Assembly (NCBI GenBank): GCA_020025715.1
Contig: JAHHRQ010000044.1
Coordinates: forward strand, 1 to 14,491
DNA length: 14,491 nucleotides
Origin: Oscillospiraceae bacterium
GTDB taxonomy: Bacteria; Bacillota; Clostridia; Oscillospirales; Oscillospiraceae
Direction: 5' to 3'
The stretch's first letter is position 1. Every line of letters begins with the position of its first letter. Both the position numbers and the translations under genes were made by a program. Positions 7,030 through 14,491 of the stretch are shown one piece after another. The notes below the pieces were generated by a model. That model saw nothing but the letters and a program-made list of their open reading frames with translations, did not search any database and had not been told where the DNA came from.

Positions 7030-7313
7030 GTTATTCCCTCCTGATATAGCTTAGAATAATACGTAAAAGCAGAATTTCACCGCTAAAAAAGACTGACTAC
7101 GCATAAAACTTATTACATTTTAGCATATGTTAGCAAAAAGTCAATATCTGGCACGAAAAGCGTACATTTCTTTTTAAGCTTGGGTTAGATTAAAAATATT
7201 ATATGCGGAAATTGTCTGCTAATCCTTTACAATAACTAAAAAGTGACAAAATTCGCGTAATTTATGTGAAATTCATGGATTATATCTTAATTATAATATA
7301 TTTTTGTTAAAAT
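7030..7313. promoter_or_regulatory. upstream region of the regulator operon
   Basis: Very AT-rich noncoding stretch between the ABC transporter terminator and the regulator operon. It contains the promoter and direct repeats described separately at 7117-7144 and the AGGAGGG ribosome site just before the TTG start. Beyond about 7150 I see nothing distinctive. Confidence 0.5.
7117..7144 (-). promoter_or_regulatory. promoter of the regulator operon with overlapping TTAGCA direct repeats
   Basis: On the minus strand TTGACT (7139-7144) and TAAAAT (7117-7122) are 16 bases apart, close to sigma-A consensus, about 90 bases before the TTG start. On the plus strand TTAGCA occurs twice (7120-7125 and 7130-7135), one helical turn apart, within the spacer. 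The second copy belongs to TGTTAGC, also present in the palindrome at 5091-5136. Binding here would block RNA polymerase, which suggests autoregulation. Confidence 0.6.
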
Positions 7314-7340
7314 AAAGGCACGGTAAAAAACCGTGCCTTT
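7314..7340 (-). terminator. terminator of the permease-ABC transporter operon
   Basis: A 10-bp perfect stem, AAAGGCACGG (7314-7323) with CCGTGCCTTT (7331-7340), and a 7-base loop lie about 31 bases past the ABC transporter stop codon. The minus-strand continuation is T-rich (TTATTTTAAC). Confidence 0.8.
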
Positions 7341-7371
7341 TTCCTTCAAATGTTTTGTGAAAAAAATTTTT

Positions 7372-10284
7372 TTATTCTGTCCTCAGTGCCTCTACGGGAT
7401 CTTTTTTTGCAGCAAGTTTTGAAGGAATTATTCCTGCTGCCAGAGTCAAAACTACGCTTATTATTACAAGGATTACACCGCCCGCCCACGGCAGGGAAGA
7501 ATTGATGTAATAAATTCCCGTAAGCTCATGGATAATATGGTTTATCGGCATATTAAGCAGCATGGTTAATCCTATGCCTATAAGACCCGCTGACAGACCT
7601 ACAATAAAGGTTTCTGCGTTAAATACACGGGAAACATCCTTCTTTGAGGCGCCTATTGCTCTCAGAATACCAATTTCCTTCGTCCTTTCAAGAACGCTTA
7701 TATATGTTATTATTCCAATCATAATGGAAGAAACAACCAGAGAAATTCCGACAAAGGCAATAAGCACATAGCTTATTACATTTATTATTACTGTAATGGA
7801 GCTCATTAAATTTGCAACCATGTCGGTGTAGTTTATTCTGTCCTCTTCGTCAACGGTCTTGTTGTAGCTCTCAATGGCCTTTGCAATGTTCTCCTTATCC
7901 TGGAAAGTGGAGGCGTAAAGATTTATGCCGGTGGGACATTCAAGATCCATGTAGCCCAAATCTTTAAGTCTGTCCTCATAGCTTGAGGAGGAGAAAGCAG
8001 CAGGCATAGCATTATTGTATAGCCACAGCAGATCTTCATCATTAAGGACAAGCAGTTCAATGTCTGAGGCAAGCTCAGAATCGGGGAGTTGGGAATAGAG
8101 GTTTCGCATCTGGATGCCGTACTGTTTTTTGACTTCCTCAGCCGCCATTTTTGAAATGTAATCATTTAAGGTTTCATCATCCATTTTATCAAGCATGGAG
8201 GAATATTCAGGATAGTAGTCAAGAATCATCTTTTCTATATCGCTTCTGGACATTTCTTTAAGCTGTTCACCTACGGTTTCTTTTACGAAGCTATCCTCTG
8301 GGCGGGACATATAGCTGATATAAAGCTCTGCCAGCTGCTTTGTATCGGCGTTTTCTATGTATTCACGTGCTGCACGTACTCTTTCGGCGTCCTCGTCGCT
8401 CTTATCAATGAAAGGCAGATCGTTAAACACATCAATATCGGGGTTTGCAAGCTGCTTTGCGACTATATCCCGCTTCTCGGTTTCTGCCATAATGTGTTCC
8501 ACCAGCTCATGGGTGTAGCCGATGGCTCCGGTCATCATACCGCTTACAGCCTCTTCATTCTGCCGGACAATGCCCACGATTTTAACAGGCATACCGTTAT
8601 TATATAAAGTTCTGAGCCCCAGATCGTCATCAGTAAGCTTTACATATTCGCCCTTTTCTGAATCATAGCTGTATTCGTCAGCAGGGAAAATGTAACGGAA
8701 GCTTATATTGCACAGATCCTCATAGCTCCACTTCTCAACGTCCTTTTTTACTTCCTTCTGGTTTACAAGATAAGTCTCCATATCCTCAGTGACTTTATCA
8801 ATGGGTTTAAGACCCAGAGTGTACAGCATCATATCGGAAATTTCATTGTTCTTATCTACGACCAGAATCAGCTCATCATATTTCTCCGGCCATTTTCCGT
8901 AGAGCAGGTCATACTGATCTTTTAAAAGGGGATGAATACTTTCACCGTTATCTCCGGGGAGCATTTCCTGCCATACATTTGCGACTGCATAGTATTGACC
9001 GTAATTTTCAAAGAAAGAACTGTAATCTCCGCCGTACATAGCGCTCATTGCTTTTTCAAGCATTTCCACCACGTCAGTTTTCAGAATATTGCCGTTTACA
9101 TCCTTGGCGTACAGGTTCATATCCATGTTGTATGCATACTGAACGGAGCTGAGATACGGGGCAAGCTCGCTGTTTTCATCTTCAACGTACTCTTTAAATT
9201 TACGAAGGTTATTTTTATTGGTTTCGGTTGAAAACATGGAGTTCATCATGTCATACATAATGGTGCTTGAATAAACAGCATCTTTTTCATGCTGATTTTC
9301 AATTTTATCCGCATGTATGCCCATCATAGTACTCATCATACCCGCCATGTCAACGCTTTCTGCCTGAATAGTGACCGGATAGCCCGACAGGGTATCTTCC
9401 TGCACCTTATCTATATAGTTCTGTATACCGTTTGAAAGGGACATTATAAGGGCAATGCCGATTATACCTATACTTCCCGCAAAAGCCGTAAGCAGAGTTC
9501 GGGCTTTCTTTGTAAGCAGGTTATTAGTAGAAAGGGCAAGCGCTGTAAGGAAACTCATAGAAGTCTTTTTAGGCTTCTTGGCTGTAACTTCTGTGGAGTC
9601 CTCAGTGCTGTATGGCTTGCTGTCGGAGCGGATAACGCCGTCTCGAAGCTTAATAATACGGTTTGCGTAATTTTCCGCCAGTTCAGGGTTATGAGTTACC
9701 ATTATAATGAGCTTATCTTTTGAAATCTCTTTCAAAAGGTCCATTATCTGAACGGATGTCTCAGTGTCAAGAGCGCCGGTAGGTTCATCGGCAAGGAGAA
9801 TATCAGGGTCATTTACAAGGGCTCTCGCGATTGCAACTCGCTGCATCTGACCGCCAGACATCTGAGTAGGCTTTTTATTAAGCTGATCTGCAAGACCGAC
9901 TTTTTTCAGTGCTTCAACAGCCTTTTCTCTTCTCTGAGATGGAGCAACGCCGGAGAGGGTAAGAGCAAGCTCTACGTTTGAGAGAACAGTCTGGTGGGGG
10001 ATAAGGTTATAGGACTGGAAAACAAAGCCTATTGAATGGTTTCTGTAACTGTCCCAATCGCTGTCGGTAAAATTCTTGGTAGATTTTCCGTTTATGATAA
10101 GATCGCCGGAGCTGTAATGGTCAAGACCGCCTATAATATTAAGGAGCGTAGTTTTACCACAGCCTGAATGACCGAGAATTGCTACAAACTCATGCTCTCT
10201 GAATTCAAGGTTAACGCCCTTGAGCGCCTCAACCTTATTATCTCCTGACAGATAATCTTTTTTAATATCCTTTAATTTAAGCAT
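7372..10284 (-). CDS. MacB/FtsX-type ABC transporter, ATPase and permease in one chain
   Basis: Single polypeptide of 970 residues. The N-terminal ATPase has Walker A GHSGCGKTT (38-46), Q-loop Q90, signature MSGGQ (142-146), Walker B ending ADE (165-167) and H-loop H198, and belongs to the LolD/MacB group. One transmembrane helix follows at about 262-284. Next comes a long extracytoplasmic domain of roughly 540 residues rich in acidic and aromatic residues. Three C-terminal helices (about 835-860, 892-912 and 935-955) surround the FtsX hallmark ERTKEIGILRAIGASKKD. This is MacB topology, a mechanotransmission-type transporter that acts at the membrane surface, for instance in peptide or lipid export or antimicrobial resistance, not import. 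AAGGAA precedes the ATG. It lies 19 bases after the permease gene and is probably co-transcribed. No two-component system is adjacent, so the substrate is unknown. Confidence 0.85.
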   Translation of the reverse strand: MLKLKDIKKDYLSGDNKVEALKGVNLEFREHEFVAILGHSGCGKTTLLNIIGGLDHYSSGDLIINGKSTKNFTDSDWDSYRNHSIGFVFQSYNLIPHQTVLSNVELALTLSGVAPSQRREKAVEALKKVGLADQLNKKPTQMSGGQMQRVAIARALVNDPDILLADEPTGALDTETSVQIMDLLKEISKDKLIIMVTHNPELAENYANRIIKLRDGVIRSDSKPYSTEDSTEVTAKKPKKTSMSFLTALALSTNNLLTKKARTLLTAFAGSIGIIGIALIMSLSNGIQNYIDKVQEDTLSGYPVTIQAESVDMAGMMSTMMGIHADKIENQHEKDAVYSSTIMYDMMNSMFSTETNKNNLRKFKEYVEDENSELAPYLSSVQYAYNMDMNLYAKDVNGNILKTDVVEMLEKAMSAMYGGDYSSFFENYGQYYAVANVWQEMLPGDNGESIHPLLKDQYDLLYGKWPEKYDELILVVDKNNEISDMMLYTLGLKPIDKVTEDMETYLVNQKEVKKDVEKWSYEDLCNISFRYIFPADEYSYDSEKGEYVKLTDDDLGLRTLYNNGMPVKIVGIVRQNEEAVSGMMTGAIGYTHELVEHIMAETEKRDIVAKQLANPDIDVFNDLPFIDKSDEDAERVRAAREYIENADTKQLAELYISYMSRPEDSFVKETVGEQLKEMSRSDIEKMILDYYPEYSSMLDKMDDETLNDYISKMAAEEVKKQYGIQMRNLYSQLPDSELASDIELLVLNDEDLLWLYNNAMPAAFSSSSYEDRLKDLGYMDLECPTGINLYASTFQDKENIAKAIESYNKTVDEEDRINYTDMVANLMSSITVIINVISYVLIAFVGISLVVSSIMIGIITYISVLERTKEIGILRAIGASKKDVSRVFNAETFIVGLSAGLIGIGLTMLLNMPINHIIHELTGIYYINSSLPWAGGVILVIISVVLTLAAGIIPSKLAAKKDPVEALRTE

Positions 10285-10303
10285 TTAATTCCTTCCTGCT
10301 GTA

Positions 10304-11707
10304 TCAAGCGATAAGGCCGAAATATTCTTTAAATTTAATCCTGCTTGCCGTATAGAACCCAAGTCCCAAAACAAGCCACAGCAATATAATAAACCATTCC
10401 TGTCTGCCGAGACTTGCACCGGCACCGGGAATAATAAAGCTCAAAACCATAAAGCCGGAAAGCAGAAGTGCTGTAAAGCCTACCCCTTTCCAGTGTTGCA
10501 CCTTAAAAGGTCTTTCCATATCCGGCTCTTTTTTCCTCAGAACAAGGAAGGACAGGGAACTTATAAAGTAAGCCACACAGCAGGCAAAGCTTGAAGCCTC
10601 GGAAATCCATGAGAGCATATGCTTTCCGAAGAAAGGCGCTATAAGCGAAATTGCACCTATAAGAATAATTGCGTTTGAGGGGCTGTTATAGCGGGGGTGA
10701 AGTCTGCCCAAAAAAGAGGGAATCATATTTGCCCTTGCCATATAATATAAAGCTCTGCTGCCGCCGATTAAGAATGAATTCCATGAGGTGACAACTCCGC
10801 AGATACCGCCTATAATTATTACGTTTGCCATAGCCTTGCTGTTAAACATCTTTGCCATTGCGTCTGCCGCCGCAAGGCCAAGGCCCTGAGAGGAATTCTC
10901 TATGCTGTTTTTATCCAGCGCATAGCCGGTTGCAAGCACCACCAGTGCATAAAATGATACTGCGAGAACTATGGATAATATGAGGATTTTACCTACTTTT
11001 TTAAGGGAAACATTGATTTCTTCCGCAGCCTTTGGAATTACATCAAAACCAAACAGGAAAAATGGAGCAACAGCCGCAACTGATAGGCATCCTTTTATAT
11101 TTGAAACCGCATTATCAGATACAAAAAACTGACCGCTGAGATTTGAAGCGTCGCCGTTAATTGCAGACGAAGCAACCAGAACAATACCTACTAATCCAAT
11201 AATCGCCGTCAGCGCTGTCTGAAGCTTCATTGCGGCTTTTAGTCCTTTAATATTTAGATAGGTAATAAGAACAGCGATAGCTGATGCCAAAAGAAGCCAG
11301 CTTAAATATACGTCAAAACCTGCAACCGTATAAAGATAGCCTTTCAGAAAACCGGGGAAAATGTACTGAATAATTGTAGGCAGGGAACAGGCTTCAAAGC
11401 ACACAACACCTACAAAGCTTAATATCATAAACCAGCTGCAAATAAAAGCTGTGTTTTTTCCCAGAGCCTTATAGCTGAAAAGAAGTTCTCCGCCGCTTGG
11501 CATTGCAGATGTAAGCTCGGCATAGCAAAGCCCTACAAAATAAATTGTAATACCGCCTATAATAAAGCCGATAACCGTTCCCAAAACTCCGGCACTGCCT
11601 ATCCATTCGCCGGATGAGACCACCCATCCCCAGCCTATCATTGCACCGAAAGCCATTATAAGCACCTCGGCTCCGGTCAGCACCTTATTCAATCCTTTTT
11701 TCTCCAT
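10304..11707 (-). CDS. APC-family amino acid permease
   Basis: Integral membrane protein of 467 residues with about 12 hydrophobic helices. The first helix has the APC pattern GAMIGWGW followed by SSGEWIGSAG, and helix 2-3 has AELTSAMPSGGELLFSYKA, both typical of amino acid/polyamine/organocation permeases. RPFKVQHW near 410 is the usual cytoplasmic loop. It would move an amino acid or amine by proton symport or exchange; the substrate cannot be told. I take the ATG at 11707, with GGAGAG 4-6 bases before it, over an upstream in-frame TTG at 11719 that has no ribosome site. It is the first gene of an apparent operon with the ABC transporter and is divergent from the tRNA, sharing about 100 bases of upstream DNA with it. 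Confidence 0.85.
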   Translation of the reverse strand: MEKKGLNKVLTGAEVLIMAFGAMIGWGWVVSSGEWIGSAGVLGTVIGFIIGGITIYFVGLCYAELTSAMPSGGELLFSYKALGKNTAFICSWFMILSFVGVVCFEACSLPTIIQYIFPGFLKGYLYTVAGFDVYLSWLLLASAIAVLITYLNIKGLKAAMKLQTALTAIIGLVGIVLVASSAINGDASNLSGQFFVSDNAVSNIKGCLSVAAVAPFFLFGFDVIPKAAEEINVSLKKVGKILILSIVLAVSFYALVVLATGYALDKNSIENSSQGLGLAAADAMAKMFNSKAMANVIIIGGICGVVTSWNSFLIGGSRALYYMARANMIPSFLGRLHPRYNSPSNAIILIGAISLIAPFFGKHMLSWISEASSFACCVAYFISSLSFLVLRKKEPDMERPFKVQHWKGVGFTALLLSGFMVLSFIIPGAGASLGRQEWFIILLWLVLGLGFYTASRIKFKEYFGLIA

Positions 11708-11764
11708 TTTTCTCTCCAAAACTGATGTATAACTAAAATGCGGTATCTAAAGTATGGCTATTTG

Positions 11765-11793
11765 TTGACATATATCTGAATTTGGTGTAATAT
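11765..11793 (+). promoter_or_regulatory. promoter of the tRNA-Arg gene
   Basis: Perfect TTGACA (11765-11770), a 17-base spacer and TAATAT (11788-11793) end 17 bases before the first base of the tRNA. This is the most consensus-like promoter in the window and gives an internal reference for sigma-A promoters in this genome. Confidence 0.85.
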
Positions 11794-11810
11794 TACAAAG
11801 CTGTCCATTT

Positions 11811-11887
11811 GCTCCCGTAGCTCAGCAGGATAGAGCGTCCGCCTCCTAAGCGGAAGGTCACGCGTTCGAATCGCGTCGGGAGTGCCA
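11811..11887 (+). tRNA. tRNA-Arg (anticodon CCT)
   Basis: A complete 77-base cloverleaf including an encoded CCA. The acceptor stem GCTCCCG pairs with CGGGAGT, the anticodon stem TCCGC with GCGGA, and the T stem ACGCG with CGCGT around TTCGAAT. The anticodon CCT is at 11845-11847 and reads AGG codons. The discriminator base is G and the 1-72 pair is a G-T wobble, which is less common than G-C. It is the only plus-strand gene in the window and stands alone between its own promoter and terminator. Confidence 0.93.
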
Positions 11888-11924
11888 ACACCGCAGGTCT
11901 TAATTGATTTGCGGTGTTTTTTTA
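11888..11924 (+). terminator. terminator of the tRNA-Arg gene
   Basis: The arms ACACCGCA and TGCGGTGT pair around a loop of about 13 bases and are followed by a run of seven T residues. The hairpin begins immediately after the CCA end of the tRNA, so the transcript is a short one-tRNA unit. Confidence 0.85.
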
Positions 11925-12107
11925 TTGCCCTATCAATTATAACCGTACTTTTTATAATAACATAAAATCACAGAAAACAGCGTAAACAATTTTAAAACAA
12001 ATCAGCGGTGTAATTCTTTTGAAATGACGCGCACATTGTGCCATACTTACAAAATTCCGATATTTTATTATACACTATAAACAACACAAGTAAATGACAA
12101 AAAAGAA

Positions 12108-12141
12108 AAATGACTTGCCGTAAAAATGCGGCAAGTCATTT
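12108..12141 (-). terminator. terminator of the exporter and VOC-GAF operon
   Basis: A 13-bp perfect stem, AAATGACTTGCCG (12108-12120) with CGGCAAGTCATTT (12129-12141), and an 8-base loop sit just past the VOC-GAF stop codon. On the minus strand the hairpin leads into a T-rich stretch (TTCTTTTTTG). Confidence 0.88.
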
Positions 12142-12145
12142 AATT

Positions 12146-13066
12146 TTACTTCCAGATAGACTCAATTATATTTACAACTTCTGAAAGATATTTTTCATCC
12201 GTTTCATCGAAGCGGGCAAGTATGGGGCTGTCAATATCCAGAACTGCCGCAGTTTTACCGTTTACGTTAATAGGAACAACTATTTCAGAGCGGGAACTGA
12301 GATCGCAGGCAATATGGCCGGGGAACTTGTGGACGTCGGGAACAATCTGAATTTCATTCTTTTCAAATGCAGTTCCGCAAACGCCGTCTCCGACGTTAAT
12401 TCTTACTCTTGCCGCAAGTCCCTGGAAAGGCCCCAGAACAAGCTGATTATCTTTAAAGATATAGAAGCCTACCCAGTTTATATTGGCCATATATTTATTT
12501 AAGATTGCAGAGATATTTGCAAGATTTGCGTTAAGGTCACTTTCACCCTGTATTCTATCTTTAATCTCGCATACTGCAAGCTCATAATTCTGAGATTTTT
12601 TATCGTCGGAGTCATCTATGGGCTGTATAAGCTCAAGAATATTTCCGTCCGGGTCGTAGAAGTAAACGGCTCTGCTCTTGCCGAAGCCGTATTCAGTGCT
12701 GTCAAAGGTCTGAGGCTCGGAAATAAATTTAACGCCCTTTGCAATAAGTGTGCTGTAATCCTTATCAATATCGCTGCTCATAAAGCAAAGCTCTGAAATG
12801 GAAGTTTTAAAAAGGCTGGGTGTATCCTCTTCGGCGTTAAAGCCTATAAACTGAATAAGCTCAACCGGAGGAACATTTTCACCGCCATATGGTCTGAGAT
12901 AGGCAACACGGGCGGCGCATCCTTCACGGTTAAAAAGCTTTTCGGTCTCAGGGCCGTCCATACGCATTTCACCCATATACTTTAAGCCTAAAACATCTCT
13001 GTAAAACTCTACTGAACGGTCTAAATTTTTTACGGTAAGGCCAATATGTGCCACTGATTTAAACAT
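12146..13066 (-). CDS. fusion of VOC (glyoxalase-fold) domain with GAF domain of the free-methionine-(R)-sulfoxide reductase type
   Basis: Protein of 306 residues in two parts. Residues 1-150 form a VOC domain (HIGLTVKNLDRSVEFYRDVLGL, with the usual end YFYDPDGNILELIQ). The metal positions read H7, E69, E92 and E145, so the third ligand, usually His, is Glu. Residues 165-306 match free methionine-R-sulfoxide reductase (GPFQG, GDGVCGTAF, DVHKFPGHIACD, SEIVVPI). C230 and C254 are kept at the family spacing of 24, but the first cysteine of the triad (E. coli YebR Cys84) is R220. The reductase may therefore still cycle one disulfide, or act as a sensor. AAAGGAGG precedes the ATG, which overlaps the exporter gene by 8 bases. 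A role in detoxifying oxidised or electrophilic metabolites is inferred; no partner enzyme is present. Confidence 0.8.
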   Translation of the reverse strand: MFKSVAHIGLTVKNLDRSVEFYRDVLGLKYMGEMRMDGPETEKLFNREGCAARVAYLRPYGGENVPPVELIQFIGFNAEEDTPSLFKTSISELCFMSSDIDKDYSTLIAKGVKFISEPQTFDSTEYGFGKSRAVYFYDPDGNILELIQPIDDSDDKKSQNYELAVCEIKDRIQGESDLNANLANISAILNKYMANINWVGFYIFKDNQLVLGPFQGLAARVRINVGDGVCGTAFEKNEIQIVPDVHKFPGHIACDLSSRSEIVVPINVNGKTAAVLDIDSPILARFDETDEKYLSEVVNIIESIWK

Positions 13067-14015
13067 TCTTTTCCTCCTTTATATTTTCTGATGATTCTTT
13101 GTTTACTGCATAAATTCCAATGGATACGAGAATAAGGGAAATAAGGCCCTGAATGGTAAAGGCCTGATTCTGCTCTTTAAGAAGTACAGCGCTTAAAATA
13201 ACTCCGAACACAGGATTCATAAAGCCGTATACTGCCACCTTGCCAACAGGGTTATGCTTTAACAGTATTCCCCAAATTGAATATGCAACAGCAGAAATAA
13301 GCGCCATATATACTAAAAGCATGGTTGCCTTAAATGTAAAGCCATGGAGACTGCCGCCTGCCATAAGCCCGGCAATTATCATAACAAGGCCGCCGATCAT
13401 AAACTGGTAGCCGCTTAAGGTAACAGGATTTTCTCTCTCGCCGTATTTTTTAATAAGAACCGAGGATGCGGCGTAGGAGAGAGTGGAGAGGAGTATAAAG
13501 CCCTCACCCATAAAGCTCATGGAGCTGTCAATGCCTTTGCCGTTGAGGTTTATAAGCACAACACCTGCAAAACCCAGCAGACAGCCGAGGATTTTCCCTT
13601 TGCCCAGCTTTTCATAATGGAACAGAAGACTGGACATTAAAATTGCGAAAAACACGTTAGAGGCTTCAATTATGGAGGCTTTAACTCCGGAAGTGTTGGC
13701 AAGACCTATATAGAAAAGCAGGTATTGAATAATAGTCTGTGCAAAGGAGAGTTTAAACACCATGCCCCATGACTGCTTTGCAGGAAAAAGGGGCTTTCTG
13801 CTTACAAGGCTGCCGATTACTATGGTAAGCACGCCTGCAAGGGCAAATCTTGCACCGGCAAAAAGTATCTGAGATGCTGTATCGTCAGAGGCTATATTAA
13901 AAAGATTATATCCGATTTTGATGCAGGGGAAAGCACTTCCCCATAAAAGGCAGCATAGCATAGCCAGCAACGCAACAACCCAGTTTTTCTTTAAAATTGT
14001 TTCTTTTTCACTCAT
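13059..14015 (-). CDS. EamA/DMT-family transporter
   Basis: Membrane protein of 318 residues with about ten hydrophobic helices in two repeats, as in the drug/metabolite transporter family. Repeat one contains LLWGSAFPCIKIGYNLF, and repeat two contains SYAASSVLIKKYGERENPV and the late PVFGVILSAVLLKEQ. Such proteins usually export amino acids or other small metabolites, and the substrate cannot be told here. Its last 8 bases overlap the start of the VOC-GAF gene, so the two are translated from one message. The nearest ribosome-site candidate, AAGGAT, lies rather far from the ATG, hence initiation may be weak. Confidence 0.83.
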   Translation of the reverse strand: MSEKETILKKNWVVALLAMLCCLLWGSAFPCIKIGYNLFNIASDDTASQILFAGARFALAGVLTIVIGSLVSRKPLFPAKQSWGMVFKLSFAQTIIQYLLFYIGLANTSGVKASIIEASNVFFAILMSSLLFHYEKLGKGKILGCLLGFAGVVLINLNGKGIDSSMSFMGEGFILLSTLSYAASSVLIKKYGERENPVTLSGYQFMIGGLVMIIAGLMAGGSLHGFTFKATMLLVYMALISAVAYSIWGILLKHNPVGKVAVYGFMNPVFGVILSAVLLKEQNQAFTIQGLISLILVSIGIYAVNKESSENIKEEKNV

Positions 14016-14110
14016 TGGTATTATCTAATCCTTACATTATAAATTTGTTGCATTATAATATCACAGCTGCTTTGGAAAAGAAAGTAAATATATGGAAAAA
14101 TTTAACCGGA

Positions 14111-14126
14111 GGCGGTATTTACCGCC
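14111..14126 (-). terminator. possible terminator of the right-edge gene
   Basis: GGCGGTA and TACCGCC form a short stem with an effective 4-base loop about 25 bases past the stop codon of the partial gene at the right edge. On the minus strand a T-rich stretch (TTAAATTTTTCC) follows at a short distance. The short stem makes this tentative. Confidence 0.5.
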
Positions 14127-14151
14127 CCCAGTTTTAAAATAAAAGAGTCAA

Positions 14152-14491
14152 TTACTTAGCTAAGCTGTTGAGTCTTTCTTTTGTTTCAAGACGTCTCTCC
14201 CACATCTCGTCCTCGTCTTTGTAGCCGCGCTTCTTTTCGTCAGCCTTATACTGAGTAGGTCCGAAAAGCAGGTCGAGAATGTGAATGGAGTTCATGCCGG
14301 CAGTTTCCATAGTACCGCGGCAGGAACTGCGGTGCAGTATTCGGGAGTGCACTCCTTAATCTGAGTCTCTTCGCTGTGTTTGAGAGCATCCACCAAAAGA
14401 TAGGCACTCATACCAAATTCCATACATAAAATATATCCGTTGCACTTGAAATTACCGGGCAAAGGATTTAAAATATATAGACTGAAAATAT
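14152..14491 (-). pseudogene. 3' part of an unrecognised gene, apparently frameshifted, running off the window
   Basis: Reading leftward from the window edge, one frame stays open from 14491 and runs through CNGYILCMEFGMSAYLLVDAL and CTPEYCTAVPA before stopping at 14292-14294. A second frame continues with METAGMNSIHILDLLFGP and a charged C-terminus ending NSLAK, with the stop at 14152-14154. One missing base near 14317-14318 would join the two into one protein without a break. Codon use looks coding throughout. It is therefore either a recently broken gene or a one-base sequencing or assembly error. I do not recognise the family. Visible traits are several cysteines in the upper part and a helical, lysine- and glutamate-rich tail of about 30 residues. 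The 5' part lies outside the window. Confidence 0.5.

Noticed and set aside
11811..11887. tRNA-Arg as an attachment site for an integrated element
   Set aside because: No integrase gene, no repeat of the tRNA 3' end and no phage or conjugation genes are visible in the window.
1..14491. CRISPR array, insertion sequence or toxin-antitoxin pair
   Set aside because: No regularly spaced repeats, no transposase motifs or terminal inverted repeats, and no small paired frames with ribosome sites were seen on either strand.

Overview
This window looks like a chromosomal segment of an anaerobic gut Firmicute of class Clostridia. The reasons are an AT-rich background with Gram-positive AGGAGG-type ribosome binding sites, two-gene operons closed by short hairpin terminators, and above all a set of genes resembling the bile-acid-inducible (bai) genes of 7-dehydroxylating clostridia. 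The assignment is inferred from protein families recognised by eye; no search was run. Every protein gene lies on the minus strand. The only plus-strand gene is a tRNA-Arg.

Region 1 (about 1-5240) is a bai-like locus, read right to left. It encodes a BaiA-like hydroxysteroid dehydrogenase (4080-4853), then after a 576-base gap a tight block of a BaiE-like SnoaL/NTF2 dehydratase (2979-3503), a BaiG-like MFS transporter (1516-2937) and a BaiF/CaiB-type CoA transferase (71-1438). A 15-bp perfect hairpin with a T tract closes the block at positions 1-40. BaiB-type ligase and the flavin oxidoreductases BaiCD and BaiH are absent, so the pathway is either split across the genome or acts on another substrate.

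Region 2 (5237-7144) is a two-gene regulator operon just upstream of the locus: a cupin protein carrying two AraC-type DNA-binding domains in tandem, translationally coupled to a short cupin-only protein with no DNA-binding domain. The heptamer GCTAACA/TGTTAGC occurs both in this operon's promoter and as a long palindrome upstream of the baiA-like gene, which makes it a candidate operator.

Region 3 (7314-11707) holds a large single-chain MacB/FtsX-type ABC transporter and an APC-family amino-acid permease, 19 bases apart and probably co-transcribed. Region 4 (11765-11924) is a complete tRNA-Arg(CCU) unit with near-consensus promoter, encoded CCA and terminator.

Region 5 (12108-14015) is an operon of an EamA/DMT exporter overlapping by 8 bases a fusion of a glyoxalase-fold (VOC) domain with a free-methionine-sulfoxide-reductase-type GAF domain that lacks one of the three family cysteines. 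The right edge (14152-14491) carries the 3' part of an unrecognised, apparently frameshifted gene.

In the proposed model, the tandem AraC protein senses a ligand with its cupin partner and switches on the bai-like genes. BaiG would import a steroid, BaiF would move CoA between steroid acids, and the dehydrogenase and dehydratase would oxidise and dehydrate the ring. The cofactor use, the substrate and the location of the missing steps cannot be read from this window.
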